NCBI GenBank assembly: GCA_021018995.1
Contig: CM037586.1
Location: 3,694,328 to 3,758,327 of the forward strand
Source: Chloranthus sessilifolius
Lineage: Eukaryota; Streptophyta; Magnoliopsida; Chloranthales; Chloranthaceae
DNA length: 64,000 nt
Reading direction: 5' to 3'
A program made the translations under genes and the position numbers. The notes under the pieces are model-generated. The model was not told the DNA's origin, ran no database searches, and was given only the letters and a program-made list of their open reading frames with translations. Below are positions 1 through 10,407 of the stretch, in pieces; the first letter of the stretch is position 1, and each line of letters starts with the position of its first letter.

Positions 1-91
1 AACTAGGACTCTGTTTCCAAAACATGACTCAATATAAAATATAAAATTTGGTTTCTCTTCCCTCCTCCTATGCTCTTGCATCTTCTGTCAT

Positions 92-328
92 CTAACAATT
101 TCTTCTCCTCCCCTTCCTTGCTACGTAGGCAGGGAACCGGTACCGCTCTTCGTACGGCTCGTCAAAGTAGAGATTGGCCTCGAACCATTTCGGGTATCAG
201 ACGATATCCCCGACACGGAAACTCATGTAACGGTTTCCACACTTCGGCACTACACGAACCTCCCCCTCCAGGATGTACACGTCGAGTTCTTCCAACCGCT
301 CCGCTGACACATGCCGGTCAACCCGCAT
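92..328 (-). pseudogene. Broken cupin (DUF861/EutQ-like) gene copy
   Basis: Read on the minus strand from the ATG at 328 to the TAG at 92-94, the frame gives a cupin-type beta-barrel segment. It includes RVDRHVSAERLEEL, then VYILEGEVRVVP, NRYMSFRVGDIV, YPKWFEANLYF and EERYRFPAYV. Plant nuclear genes for small RmlC-like cupins of the DUF861 family carry closely similar stretches (ILEGEVRVVP, GDLVRYPKWFEA, RYRF.AYG). Two defects are visible. The strand between the N-terminal part and VYILEGEV is too short for the family, so the WPxW-type segment is missing. An in-frame TGA also sits where the family has an arginine codon, which is what C-to-T change at a methylated CpG would give. No intron or promoter is seen. 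This is a host-gene relic, possibly carried by a transposon. Family assignment is from memory of conserved motifs. Confidence 0.75.
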
Positions 329-557
329 GTTCTATAGTTCTTCTAGGCGTTTCTGTCGTGATTCGAATCCTAGCCGGTAGATTTTGGGTTTTTCCAGTAA
401 CCACCTGACGGAATACCAACGAGAGATGACTGGATAGAGGTGCTGAAACCGAGAGATTCGGTTGCCTCGATTTTTTAATGGATGCTTATTTGGTTATATA
501 GTGAGGGAAAGTTGTGTTTTTCTGAATATTTATGAGATGTATTCTAGGATCTGGAAC

Positions 558-1060
558 CATTCACTTTTTGGTGGCATTCGACTGGTGGATGCGTGCTATG
601 TATACTAGAAAAATGACCCTCAGATGATAAGAACATGATCTATAGATCAATTGTGCGAAATATGGAGACGAAAAATGATCTCTACCATCTTTTCAAAGTC
701 GGTCAATTCACAGCGAGGTGGGGTGAGAAAACACATTGACTCCATTAAATCATATGATGAAGATTGTTTATCATCACAACCTTTCACACGATGGATCTTG
801 AGATCATGGTGTACCCTCAAACGGTCAATTTTTTATTTCATGTGGTTCACACATAAGAAAGTGACCTTAAAATCAATTTTGAGCTTTCACATGATGTTAA
901 GCCGTTCAGGTCACTTTTTTGAAATGTGTGCAACGTGAAATTAATTACTAACTGTCTGATGGAACGCCCATGATATGAAGATCCATCATGTGAAAGATTG
1001 GGAGGATAAATGATCTCCATCATTTGATTCCACTCAGTCAATGTCTTTTAGCGTGGGTGA
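558..1060. repeat. Foldback (Mutator-like) copies F0 and F1
   Basis: 558-715 resembles the right arm of the foldback family described at 1564-1980. 720-1060 is a copy with both arms. Its left arm contains ATGGATCTTGAGATCATGG and its right arm the inverse, GATATGAAGATCCATC, around a centre near 890-905. Outer ends are worn and no target duplication was found. Short ORFs here are chance readings of the palindrome. Confidence 0.75.
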
Positions 1061-1084
1061 ACTCAAAGATTTGGTGGGTGGATT

Positions 1085-1245
1085 TAAAGAGAAACTAACC
1101 GTTCACCATGAACCGAACTGAACTGATACACTGTTTGAGTGATCGGGCAGAACCCAAACCGACCAAACCAAATTGAACCGAACCGAGTACCGACTGAACA
1201 AATTTCGGTTTGGTTTTAGTTTGTGTCGTGTATCATATCGGTACA
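1085..1245. repeat. Relic of a CCGAACCGAA-rich hAT MITE
   Basis: Reiterated CCGAACCGA and the inverse TTCGGTTTGGTTT flank a short core, as in the better-preserved element at 26867-27194. The ends are too eroded to define a target duplication. Confidence 0.5.
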
Positions 1246-1344
1246 TTGGACAGAAGCGAGTCAAAGGTTGTTGTCCGTGAAAAAACTAAAGTGAAGGTCC
1301 TTTGAAACCCAATGGAGGCCCCTAAAGGTGAAGATTGACTCATT

Positions 1345-1530
1345 TGCCCATGATCTAGGTTACTTTTTGGGATGTGTGCTATGTGGAATCAACATCTGAC
1401 TGTCTAATAGATGCGTCATGATTTTAAGATCTATCGTGACGAAGATTGGAAAATAAATCTCCATTGTCTGATTCAAACTAGTCAATGATTTCCGCCTGTG
1501 AAAAAACTGTAGTGCCTACCATTAAACGGG
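1345..1530. repeat. Foldback family, single right arm (F2)
   Basis: The order of blocks (TTTTTGGGATGTGTGCTATG, then TGACTGTCTAATAGATG, then CTCCATTGTCTGATTCAAAC) matches the right arm of the family at 1564-1980. The matching left arm is absent, so this is a half copy. Confidence 0.7.
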
Positions 1531-1563
1531 TGAGAATAGCCTACCCTTTTGTAATATTCTTTT

Positions 1564-1980
1564 CGATACCCTTGTTAGTGCTCACACAATCTCTGAAAGT
1601 ACTCACGCATGCAACCCTTCAAAACCATTGATTGATTCAGATCTGATGATGGAAATTGTGTTTCACTCCGATCTTTCACACAATTGATCTTGAGATCATG
1701 TCGCACCTAGTAGACAGTCAACATTTTATCCCACATGTCACAAAATCCTCAAAATATGCCTTTAAATCACTTTTGAGTGTGATGTGTCGCATATGATTCA
1801 TGGGGCATTTTTTGAGGATCTGTGACATTTGGAATAAAAAACATGATCTGAAGATCCTTTGTGTGGAAGATCGGGTAAAACACGATCTCCATCTTCTGAT
1901 CTGAAGCAATCAATGGTTTTGAAGGGATTTCTCTATCGTGGGCGCTTTCAGAGATTGGGTCAGCACTAATAGAGGTACCC
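1564..1980. mobile_element. Foldback MITE, Mutator-like, 9-bp duplication (F3)
   Basis: This is the best-bounded member of the dominant repeat family. The left end (GATACCCTTGTTAGTGCT) and right end (AGCACTAATAGAGGTACC) are inverted relatives, and the inverted pairing continues to a centre near 1785. The element is therefore essentially one long imperfect palindrome. It is flanked by TATTCTTTT (1555-1563) and TATTCTTCT (1981-1989), 8 of 9 bases alike. A 9-bp target duplication with very long terminal inverted repeats is typical of Mutator-superfamily MITEs. There is no coding capacity. Confidence 0.8.
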
Positions 1981-2029
1981 TATTCTTCTGGTTACCCATT
2001 GTTTACACCCCATGAAATTGTGACCTCAA

Positions 2030-2490
2030 CCCATTTTCTTCGGTGAGCATGAATTGAATGCTTTGAATTAGAGAATGGAGATCCTTTTTCCTCTCAAGCT
2101 TCCACACAATGGATCTTGAGATCATAGTCGTACCATGTGAAAATTAGTTTCTGATTTCGTGTGGCACACATCCCCACATCCCCAAAAGTGACCTTAGAAT
2201 TGGGTGGCACACATTTTGCTCAAATATGATTGGGTACCTCTGTTTGTGCCTATCATTCTTTGAAAGCGCTCATGTTTTAGACCCCTTGAAAACCATTGAT
2301 TACGTCGAATCAGATGATGGAGCTTGTGTCTCACCCCGATATTCCATACAACAGATCTTGAAATCACTGCGACCTATCAGACTGTCAATTTTTTATTCCA
2401 TGTTCACAGATCCCCAAAAAATTTCCCTAAATTCACGTTTGAGCGTGATGTGTGCCATATAATTAAAGGGCCATTTTTTAGAGATATTGA
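2030..2490. repeat. Two foldback left arms in a row (F4, F5)
   Basis: 2030-2215 is a left arm (CACACAATGGATCTTGAGAT). 2232-2490 begins with the family terminus GGGTACCTCTG and runs past the palindrome centre. Its right arm is lost shortly after CATATAATTAAAGGGCC. With the copies at 558-1980 this makes a cluster of six pieces within 2 kb. Confidence 0.7.
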
Positions 2491-3017
2491 TAAAAAGATA
2501 AATTATAATAGATGACGAAGGTGCAGCAGATTGTGCCATTAGGTGCTATGTGCATATGTACAATGTCGATTACTGACCGCGAAAAAATATAAAAATAGTT
2601 GTTTTTTTGGCGTTGTTACTACCACACCGCCCTTATGTTACAGCCACCTCACTTTGACAGAGAAAAAAATATGTTGACAACTTTAACTCAGATGCAGGAA
2701 ATCATTTGGGCGAAACATGATAACCTTCATAGACTCATCACATAAGTTAGATCCATTAAGTGATAACAGTGCCACATCTCAATAATGATGATTGGTACAT
2801 TTTAATGTGTGTGTACTAATATAACATACTATGTAAATTCCACTTTGAGTATTAATATGTCTCGTGTTGAGAAGTCATTCGTTTCTCTTCTCGCTGAGCC
2901 TCGAGATGCAAAATGCATCGCCCGAAATGTCTCTTCTCGAGTGATATTTCAAACCATAGTTGTTATACTCAATAGATGTCTAAAAATCAAGTTCAATCAT
3001 TTAAAGGTCCTAAGGCC
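2491..3017. other. Unrecognised spacer before a Helitron end
   Basis: No gene is recognised. The stretch may be the interior of the Helitron ending at 3047. It contains one copy of TTCAAACCATAGTTGTTATA (near 2949). The same motif recurs near 3107 at the start of the copia LTR, so some LTR-start sequence lies on both sides of the Helitron terminus. Confidence 0.5.
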
Positions 3018-3047
3018 CACGTGCATTTGCACGTGCACGTTTACTAG
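3018..3047 (+). mobile_element. Helitron 3' terminus
   Basis: CACGTGCA-TT-TGCACGTG (3018-3035) is a perfect 8-bp-stem hairpin. It is followed 8 bases later by CTAG (3044-3047) and a T. A GC-rich hairpin just before CTRR with insertion before T is the defining 3' end of plant Helitrons. The matching 5' TC end was not located. Confidence 0.65.
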
Positions 3048-3118
3048 TAAGGTTATACTCGATAGATGTTATATTCGATAGTTGTTATACTCGATAGATA
3101 TCATATTTCAAACCATAG

Positions 3119-3484
3119 TTGTTATACTCGATAGATGCCTAAAATCTATTGTTTTAGGCTCTAACTTCTTAGATTAGAAGGAGGATTTATATCTTCTATA
3201 TAAGGGAAAAAGCTCTTGGACGAATAATAGAGTTGAGATATCATTGTAAAGCTTTAGTAAACCTATCTAGGGTTTTGTGAAGAGCTTTGGTGAGACTTAA
3301 ATGTTCTTGTATTCTTGTGGAATCATTAATATAGTAAATTATCGTTGCTTGTGGACGTAGGCATATTGCTGAACCACGTAAATATTGTCTCTTGTGTGAT
3401 TGCGTTTGATTTCCTTTTGTTTTGCGTTCATATTTGATCCTTCATCGTGAGATCGTTGGTTAATTTGAAAGCTCCCACACAACA
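3119..3484 (+). repeat. 5' LTR of the copia element
   Basis: It begins with TGTTATACTCGATAGATG and ends with CACACAACA. It shares about 310 bp with 22036-22355, including AAGGGAAAAAGCTCTTGGA and AAATATTGTCTCTTGTGTGA. The start is the least certain point, because a nearly identical motif lies upstream near 2961. Confidence 0.65.
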
Positions 3485-3500
3485 AATTAGAATCAGAGCT
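3485..3500 (+). other. Primer-binding site of the copia element
   Basis: ATTAGAATCAGAGC directly follows the LTR end. It resembles the TGGTATCAGAGC site complementary to the 3' end of initiator methionine tRNA used by most plant copia elements. Confidence 0.55.
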
Positions 3501-3529
3501 ATTAGGGTTTTGTTCTATGATCAGAGATG

Positions 3530-4023
3530 ACATCGAAGTCTGCAAAAGTTTCAAATGCGAGGTTTGAGGTTAAAATTTTTGATAGAAAAATTAATTTCAG
3601 CTTGTGGCAAGTACAAGTCTGAGACATCTGGATTCAACAAGGGCTGCACAAGGCGTTGAAACGGCTTACGAGTAAGCCGACGGATATGTTCAATGGTGAT
3701 TAAGAAGAATTCGAACTTCAAGCGTGTAGTATGGTTCGACTATATTTAGCAAATGAAATTACGTACAACGTGATGTGGAGGAACTCGGTGGCTGTAGTGT
3801 GGGCCAAATTGGAGTCTCTACATGAAGAAATCTCTGATAAGTCGTCTGTATCTCAAGAAGCAATTGTACAAGTTGCACATAAAACAAGATACTCCTCTCA
3901 ACAAACATCTTAATGAATTCAATAGAATACTATCTGAATTATTAAATGTTGGAGAAGAGGTTAAAGATGAAGAAAAAATATTATTGCTTTGGTCTTCCCT
4001 CCCCGATTCCTATGAGCACCTAG
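3530..4023 (+). pseudogene. Copia gag fossil, N-terminal part
   Basis: Fossil. Translation gives a UBN2/Retrotran-gag pattern, for example LNEFNRILSELLNVG and LLLWSSLPDSYEHLV, the conserved SLPxSYEHLV block of copia gag. It stops where the nested LTR at 4024 begins. Confidence 0.7.
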
Positions 4024-4222
4024 TGTTGTACATGATTTTTGGGAATGCTCTCAGATTTGAAAAAATGCTCCAAGTTGGTCACTTGGGACTCGGTTTGTAA
4101 GAGGGTGAAGATAATCTAGCAACAATTAAACTTGCCTAGTTTGAAGATCAGGCAACAAACAGACTTGCCAAACCGAATGCTAGCAACAATCAGACTTATT
4201 AACGCTCAAATAAAGAGTTATG

Positions 4223-4522
4223 TAGGGTTGTCAACGGGCCGGGCCAGGTTTTTCACCGGGCCCATTTTAAAAAAAATAAATTTGGGCTCAGACTTTTTCG
4301 GCTCGAACCCGGCCCATTAGCTATACGAGCCGGGCTTTCACCTTTTTTTTAAATAAAAAATTAAGTTTTTTTTTTTAAGGATCATAGCTATCTGGGCCGG
4401 GCCGGGCCTTACACTTTGAAGCCCAAACCCGTGCCCGTTTAATAAATTACTACAAAAAGTTGGCCCGAACTCGGCCCATCCGGGCCGGGCCTGGGTTGAA
4501 GCCCGACTCGTTGACAGCCCTA
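4223..4522. mobile_element. hAT MITE with perfect 8-bp duplication
   Basis: The ends TAGGGTTGTCAAC and GTTGACAGCCCTA are inverted. The flanking octamer GAGTTATG is identical on both sides (4215-4222 and 4523-4530). The body is built of CGGGCCGGGCC and CGAACCCGGCCC motifs. An 8-bp target duplication and this terminus are diagnostic of hAT. It is non-coding. Confidence 0.88.
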
Positions 4523-4928
4523 GAGTTATGCAACATACAAACCTACAAAATCAATGTCAGTGACAAACAAACTCACTAGACAAAATATTAATGATAATGC
4601 ATCAAACAAACTTACAAAAAAAACGTTAGTGACAAACAGACTCACTAACGGATAAAGTATCTTGTAAAAAAGGTGTTAGTAACAAACAAACCTACTAACA
4701 AAAATGTGATTGCCACCTACAGATGTTTATCGATGCCGTAGAACGTCACTGATCATGAAATTTAGGTAAGGGATTGTGGATTGGACTCCTATACTAAATA
4801 CCAGCCTGTCGAATTTAGTAGCTCATGTTACTTAATTTTAACTAATTTGAAAATCTAAAAAGTTTTAAACTAAAAGGGATTTGTTGACTCGTTATGCGCG
4901 GGAGGATTAAACTTGTTCCCAAGTACCC

Positions 4929-7254
4929 TGTGATAGTCTGGATTTCAACACCCCGAAACCCGTGCCATCAGCACGACCTTCAAGGTCGTATTCTGTGATT
5001 CTGTACAGAGCATTGGTATATACAAGCCAAAGACTACAAGTAAGGCACAAGCATCTACTCTAAACAAGTTCTCATTCATTTAAAATAAAAGAAACTCTAA
5101 AGACAATTCTTGTCCCATGCCAATTCATGGGCATAAGAACTGACCCGAACCATCGGTGATAACTATTCACTCTAGACGGTTTGTCAACAAAATAAAGATA
5201 TTTAATTACATTCAAAATAAAGAGGCTTGACATACCAAGCCATACTTAATACTCTCAACTCACTCTCAAAGTACGCAATGGGTCTCCTAGAAGAATTCCT
5301 CAGGAGGAGGCTCTGACTCTTCTCTGGGTACGTAATCCGAATCCCCCGGATCAACGTCTCCAGAAGTCTCTGCTGCTGCTAGTCTTGGACTTGCGACGTA
5401 TAGGAAAACACAGTGAACATATAATTTAAGCTCTCACATGTATGTTAAAACAGTTTAAAGGCATAATTTATTTGATAGAACTGCTGAAAGACAATTGAAA
5501 TAATCGTAATTAAAATGATAGATACAACTGTTACTTTGTATGACTTTGTTTATTCTCATCTTACTGGTATAGTAACGGATTCGGCCTAATCACTTAAATC
5601 TTAACTTAAGTAGTCCCCGAACAATATATCATCGAGCCCCGATGGAATACCCACCATCGTCGTCGAAATAGACACTTGTTATGTGTTAAAATTTAATACC
5701 ATCCAGGCTCCTTTCTCTTAGGCGGCGGGGTCTATTCTCAATTCAACATCTCTGGGATGTGCTATAGTGTACGATTTGGCCGCCGTACCGATCGCGGATA
5801 TCCTGCCGAGTCAATCGTGGGTATCCCGCCACGTCGGTGGTGTATTCTAATTAAATCTTAAATAACAAAATATCGAATGTGCTCTACATATAGCTATATG
5901 TGCTCTACATATAGGCTGTATCACTCTTCTTTTGTTTCACCATTTGGTTTCATCCACATCCCTGGGATGCTACTGGTTTAATGCATCATTCAGATTTCCA
6001 TTGTTACAATTCCCCTGGGGACTTCATGATTCCATTTAAATTCACACACACACACACGTGTTGGAAACATATTTAATATGACTGTTCTCTTGAGATACTC
6101 TACATGATTGAAATACTCTACATACATGATTTTGACGAATTAAAGTACATGTTTCAAGATATTCCCTACCTCAAGCAAAATCCAACGCGCTCCTTTCTCG
6201 TAGAGGTTTACGCGTAATAACTCACGTCGCACCTACATCGCATGTGTTACGAATTTACTTAGAATGGTCTCTAGAACCCTGGGAACCCAGCTCTTATAAT
6301 TTACACTAAAAGAAAAGAGCAAATTGGGTAATTTCTTACACTTGCGGTCATTTAGCATCACTCGAGCGAGCACTTGACCTCACTCGAGCGATCACAATTC
6401 ATCGCTCGAGCGGTCATTATTCATCGCTCGAGCGAGCACTTGACCTCGCTCGAGCAATCACAATTCATCGCTCGAGCGGTCATTATTCATCGCTCGAGCG
6501 ACCACTATTCATCGCTCGAGCGATTATTATTCATCTCTTGAGCGAGCACTATTCATCGCTCGAGCTGTTATTATTCATCGCTCGAGCGAGCACTATTTAT
6601 CGCTCGAGCGGTTATAATTTGAGGTACCTGTAGCTCTATGTGCGATGCCTCGCTCGAGCGAGCTTCTCCTTCACTGTGGGTCTCGCTCGAGCGAGTCTAA
6701 AACACGAATATGCTCAGAATATTCTTTCTGTCCTCCCTCGAGCGAGCCATTTAGACCGCTCGAGCAAGCCATGAAAAGATGTAAGTTCTTTATCTGTTCA
6801 AGAACTAGTACCTTCTTCATGAGAGGCTTAATAGTGTCAAGGATCATTCGTCTAGTAATTTATACTCTACTTAAAGCATACATAAACATCTAAAACCATA
6901 CCTTACTCGATAGATTTCCTATAGTTTGATCCAAGCTTCGTCTAAACGTAAAAATTTCCAAGGTTCTCTACTGCTTAAAACCAACGAATCTCTCCTCCTC
7001 TTTTGCAAACCTTCTTCTCTCTCTCTCTCTCTCTATTTTACCTTCTCTCTAACTATGCTAATTTAGGTTACGTAGGAGAGACTCTCCTCCCCACTTTCAC
7101 TTATATAGTAAAAGATAGAAAGTTTCACATATACACACCTAGTGTATATATGTAGTTTTTGGTTTCCTTGTGAATCACAAATACACGTGTATGAAATGTG
7201 ATACAGTGCATGGTATGTGATGTGCACGATTCCCAAAAATCTGGGGTTATGACA
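4929..7254 (-). mobile_element. Long solo LTR, 2.3 kb, 5-bp duplication
   Basis: It starts TGTGATAGTCTGG and ends GGGGTTATGACA, with TACCC on each side (4924-4928 and 7255-7259). It has no coding capacity and no partner LTR, so it is a solo LTR. Read on the minus strand it opens TGTCATAACCCC, like many long Ty3/gypsy chromovirus LTRs. Orientation and family are tentative. It contains the CTCGAG palindrome array at 6350-6765. Confidence 0.7.
6350..6765. repeat. Array of TCGCTCGAGCGA palindromes
   Basis: About 18-20 copies of CGCTCGAGCG (a 12-bp palindrome with an XhoI-type CTCGAG core) are spaced about 22-28 bp apart, most separated by GTCATTATTCAT or GCACTATTCAT-like linkers. Linkers vary while cores are kept. 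The array lies inside the solo LTR 4929-7254. Confidence 0.9.
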
Positions 7255-7614
7255 TACCCTCTATTGGCTCCCTTGGGCAAATCAGTTTAAAGGTTATGAT
7301 GTTTTGAAAATATGCAAGAGTGGTTTGGACTTAATTGGAGCTAGGTTAAGAATTTAAACAAGGTATCCTAAGGGAAAGGCTCTAGGGGTAGCCTTATTTC
7401 TCTTTGGAAAGTGCGAGAAGTGAAGTAGAAGGGCCAATCCCAACTAGAACGCCTACTCAACGAAATTCCTAGAAGAAGTCGAAGTTCTAAACCTAAACTT
7501 AGAGTTCAACTTTTTCTAATTCGAAATTTCAGAGCTAACCTCGAAAATTTCAAAGAGAATAAGTGAATGAATGTGTGTTTTTAATGAGGGGGGTAGGGAA
7601 CTACTTATGGTATT

Positions 7615-7995
7615 AGGTTAATTATACGCTAGAATTTTAGCATATAATTAAAAATTATACGTTTATAAATGGGTCTATAATTTAATTATACACTAGAATT
7701 CTAGCATGTAATTAGAAGGTTGGCTAGGAGTTCGGCTCTGTGAGCTAATCCTAGTCGAACTTTAAACCGGCTTCTCGAGAGCTAATCCTAGCCGAATTAT
7801 ACGCATGGATCCAACGTATAATTCAATTACACGCAAGTTTCCAGGTGTATAATTGCTGACTCAGCCGTGTTGGGCTCTGTGTTGGCGTTTAATTTTACGT
7901 ATGAATACATGCGTATAGTTGGAGTCACATCTGAAATTATACACATGTGACCATGCATATAATTTAATTATACACATGATCTCGTGCGTATAATT
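7615..7995. repeat. Array of AATTATACGC hairpins
   Basis: Five or six units have the form AATTATACRC, then 8-14 variable bases, then GYGTATAATT, for example around 7620, 7690, 7795, 7830 and 7965. Each can fold to a short hairpin. The array lies within the solo LTR 4024-8120 and has no coding potential. Confidence 0.75.
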
Positions 7996-8120
7996 AACAA
8001 AATAAGGGGGGTTTGAGGACCGATAGAGGATGACTTTTTTCGAAGCCTTAGGCGCGATTCGTCGTGTCTAAAACTTTACGTATATTCTTGAAAGGTAAGG
8101 TAAAAAATGAGGTGTCTACA

Positions 8121-8870
8121 CCTAATTACTATGATGCTCTATGGGAAGGAGAATATTGAACTTGAGTTAATTATAGTGGCACTGCTTTGTAATGACATGA
8201 TGAAAAAAGGTTTAGATAATGATACACAAGCATATGACTTATTTGTTAGGGAGAGATCAGAGGACCGTAAGTTTGAAAGGGGTAGATAAAGTTCAAATCT
8301 AAATTCATAAATAGAAAGATTGTAGGATGCTATAAGTGTCACGAGAAGGGTCACATCAGAAGCCATTGTCCTCAGTTACAAGATAAGAGAAACGATGCTC
8401 AGAATAAAATGCAGAAAGAGGTTGTTGATGAGACTGGTATAGCCGAATAAGCTCCGGATGATTATGAGAACGTATTGTCAGTGGTTTATGATAGATACTT
8501 ATATAATGTATGGATATTTGATTCAGGGTGCTCCTATCACATGTGTCCAAATAGAGACTGATTCACGTCTTATAAAAAGGTGGATGGTGAAACTGTTTTA
8601 ACAGGTAATAATATAGCCTGCAAAATAGTTGGAAATGAGAGTATTAGAATAAAGATGTATGATGAGGTTGTGAGAACATTGATTGATGTATGTCATATTT
8701 CAGAACTGAAGAAGAGCCTCATATCGCTTGGTACACTACACTCTCATGGGCTCAAGTTTGCAACTCAAGGTGGAGTTTTGAAGTTGACAAAGGAATCTTT
8801 GGTTGTGATGGAAGCGAAAAAGGTTGAAAGCCTTTACTTTCTATCAGGGAGTACAGTGATGGTGGAGCGG
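8121..8870 (+). pseudogene. Copia gag C-terminus, protease and pre-integrase fossil
   Basis: Fossil. In order: a gag tail (KKGLDNDTQAYDLFVRERS), a CCHC knuckle (CYKCHEKGHIRSHCP), a protease-like WIFDSGCSYHMCP block, and a GAG-pre-integrase region with LISLGTLHSHGLKF. All are standard in copia elements. It is broken and ends at the Athila insertion. Confidence 0.75.
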
Positions 8871-10407
8871 TGATCGATTTTAAATGTAACCATTGCAAGT
8901 GCACAAGATCTATTGTAGTATGGCAAGAACAAGGGTGTTGAACCCACAGGGAAATCTTAAATTTTAATTAATTCTTTCAGAGATTTAAGAACGTCCCCAA
9001 GGAAGTACCAAGGGGCAGATTCAATTTACCAAAAATTTATTACACTTTTCCTAAATGTAAGGAAAATAAATTAATTAATCTAAACAACTAATTACTGATG
9101 AATCTAAGAACAATATTTAAATGAGATCAAGGAATGTGCTACCCTAGATTAGTACCCCTTTTCTATCATTAAAACCCACAGTTTTATTAAAGCATCATTC
9201 ACACCATCATTCGTCTATAGAGATGATTCGTAATAAAATATGATCATCAATCCGACATACCCTATCTAAAAACAATGACTCAGCCTATCATTACAGTATG
9301 AGTCATGTAAGAAGCATATCGTATCTCATGATGTTTAGATCATAACAGTAAGTACATAATCGCTCTGCAGCCTAGATCAATCTGCAGGTCCAGATCCAGC
9401 GATTATAGCTGTTGATACGCGCAATCAACGGTCATAACAAGCATTCAATATATTTTCAATAACACAAACTTTTAGCAAAATGATTCTATGATGACATAAT
9501 AGACTGCGGTATTAATCATAAAAAATTACTACTTATTTGGGGATCACATCTTCCCTGATCAACTGATTTAGCCGCTCATCTTTGGTGTATGATCTCCTTG
9601 TTCATTCAAAGCCATTCCTCTTTTCATTTCTTTCAAAAGATATTTATTTATAATGCCTTTTCCTAAATACAATCTATGAATATAAAAGAGATACAATGCA
9701 AATCCTAAGTACAATCTACCCAATTCAAACCCTAGAAGAAGGAGAAGAGAAGAACTCTTAAAAAGATGTCCAGAGGAGTCTAAAACCGAAAATAATAATA
9801 ATGAACAATAATCCTCCAAAATTCTCCCCCTCGAAGTGTTTGATTTGGCTTTAAATAGCACCCACGTCGCGGAAGTGTCATGGCTCTAAAAGTCAGGGTC
9901 GATTGATTGACCTTATAGGGTTGATCGATCGACTCCTTAAAAATCTGCGTTAAGAAGCCTTTTCCGTCTCAAACTTTATCATTTTGGTCGATTGATCGAC
10001 TGGAGGGTCGATCGATCGACCTTCCCAGATTTTCGTGAACTCTCGCCAAACTTTGCATCAGATACTGCCTCGGTATTTTGGTCATAACTTTCTATCCCAA
10101 ACTTTGATTGAAGTGATTCGTATGGCGTTGGAAAACTAACGACGAGCTCTACAACTTTTATGTTTTAGTAATGTCCTGAATCTGACGTATTAAAGGTCCA
10201 AATTGATCTGCAAGTCCTACTAAGTTCTCGATGATCTAAAGTTACAGTGTTTTGACATTATTTTCGGAATTCTTGGGCTATTTTCTGCACTTGGATTATA
10301 TTTATTTGAAACACTTCAAATCTAGTAAATCTCATTAGATAGCTTTCATTGGATAGCTAAATGTAGGTATTTAGGGGTGAAATATCATCATATTTCACTA
10401 CTCATCA
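8871..10407 (-). repeat. 3' LTR of the Athila element
   Basis: TGATCGATTTTAAATG to CACTACTCATCA, matching 19401-20917 almost throughout. It carries palindromic GGTCGATTGATCGACC-like motifs near 9897-9935 and 9988-10022. One such motif pair is absent from the other LTR. Confidence 0.9.

Larger units (their letters stand above)
4024..8120 (-). mobile_element. Solo LTR inserted in copia gag, itself twice invaded
   Basis: On the plus strand it starts TGTTGTACATG and ends GGTGTCTACA. It is flanked by CCTAG (4019-4023) and CCTAA (8121-8125), 4 of 5 bases alike. Without the insertions at 4223-4522 and 4929-7254 it is about 1.46 kb with no coding sequence, so it is read as a solo LTR. The minus-strand start TGTAGACACCTC resembles LTRs of Tat-type Ty3/gypsy elements, but that assignment is weak. 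It carries an array of short palindromes at 7615-7995. Confidence 0.6.

Noticed and set aside
70-408. Plus-strand 112-codon frame at the window start
   Set aside because: The recognisable cupin motifs lie on the opposite strand.
6350-6765. CRISPR-like array of regularly spaced palindromes
   Set aside because: Plant nuclear context, spacers are near-identical rather than unique, and the array sits inside an LTR.
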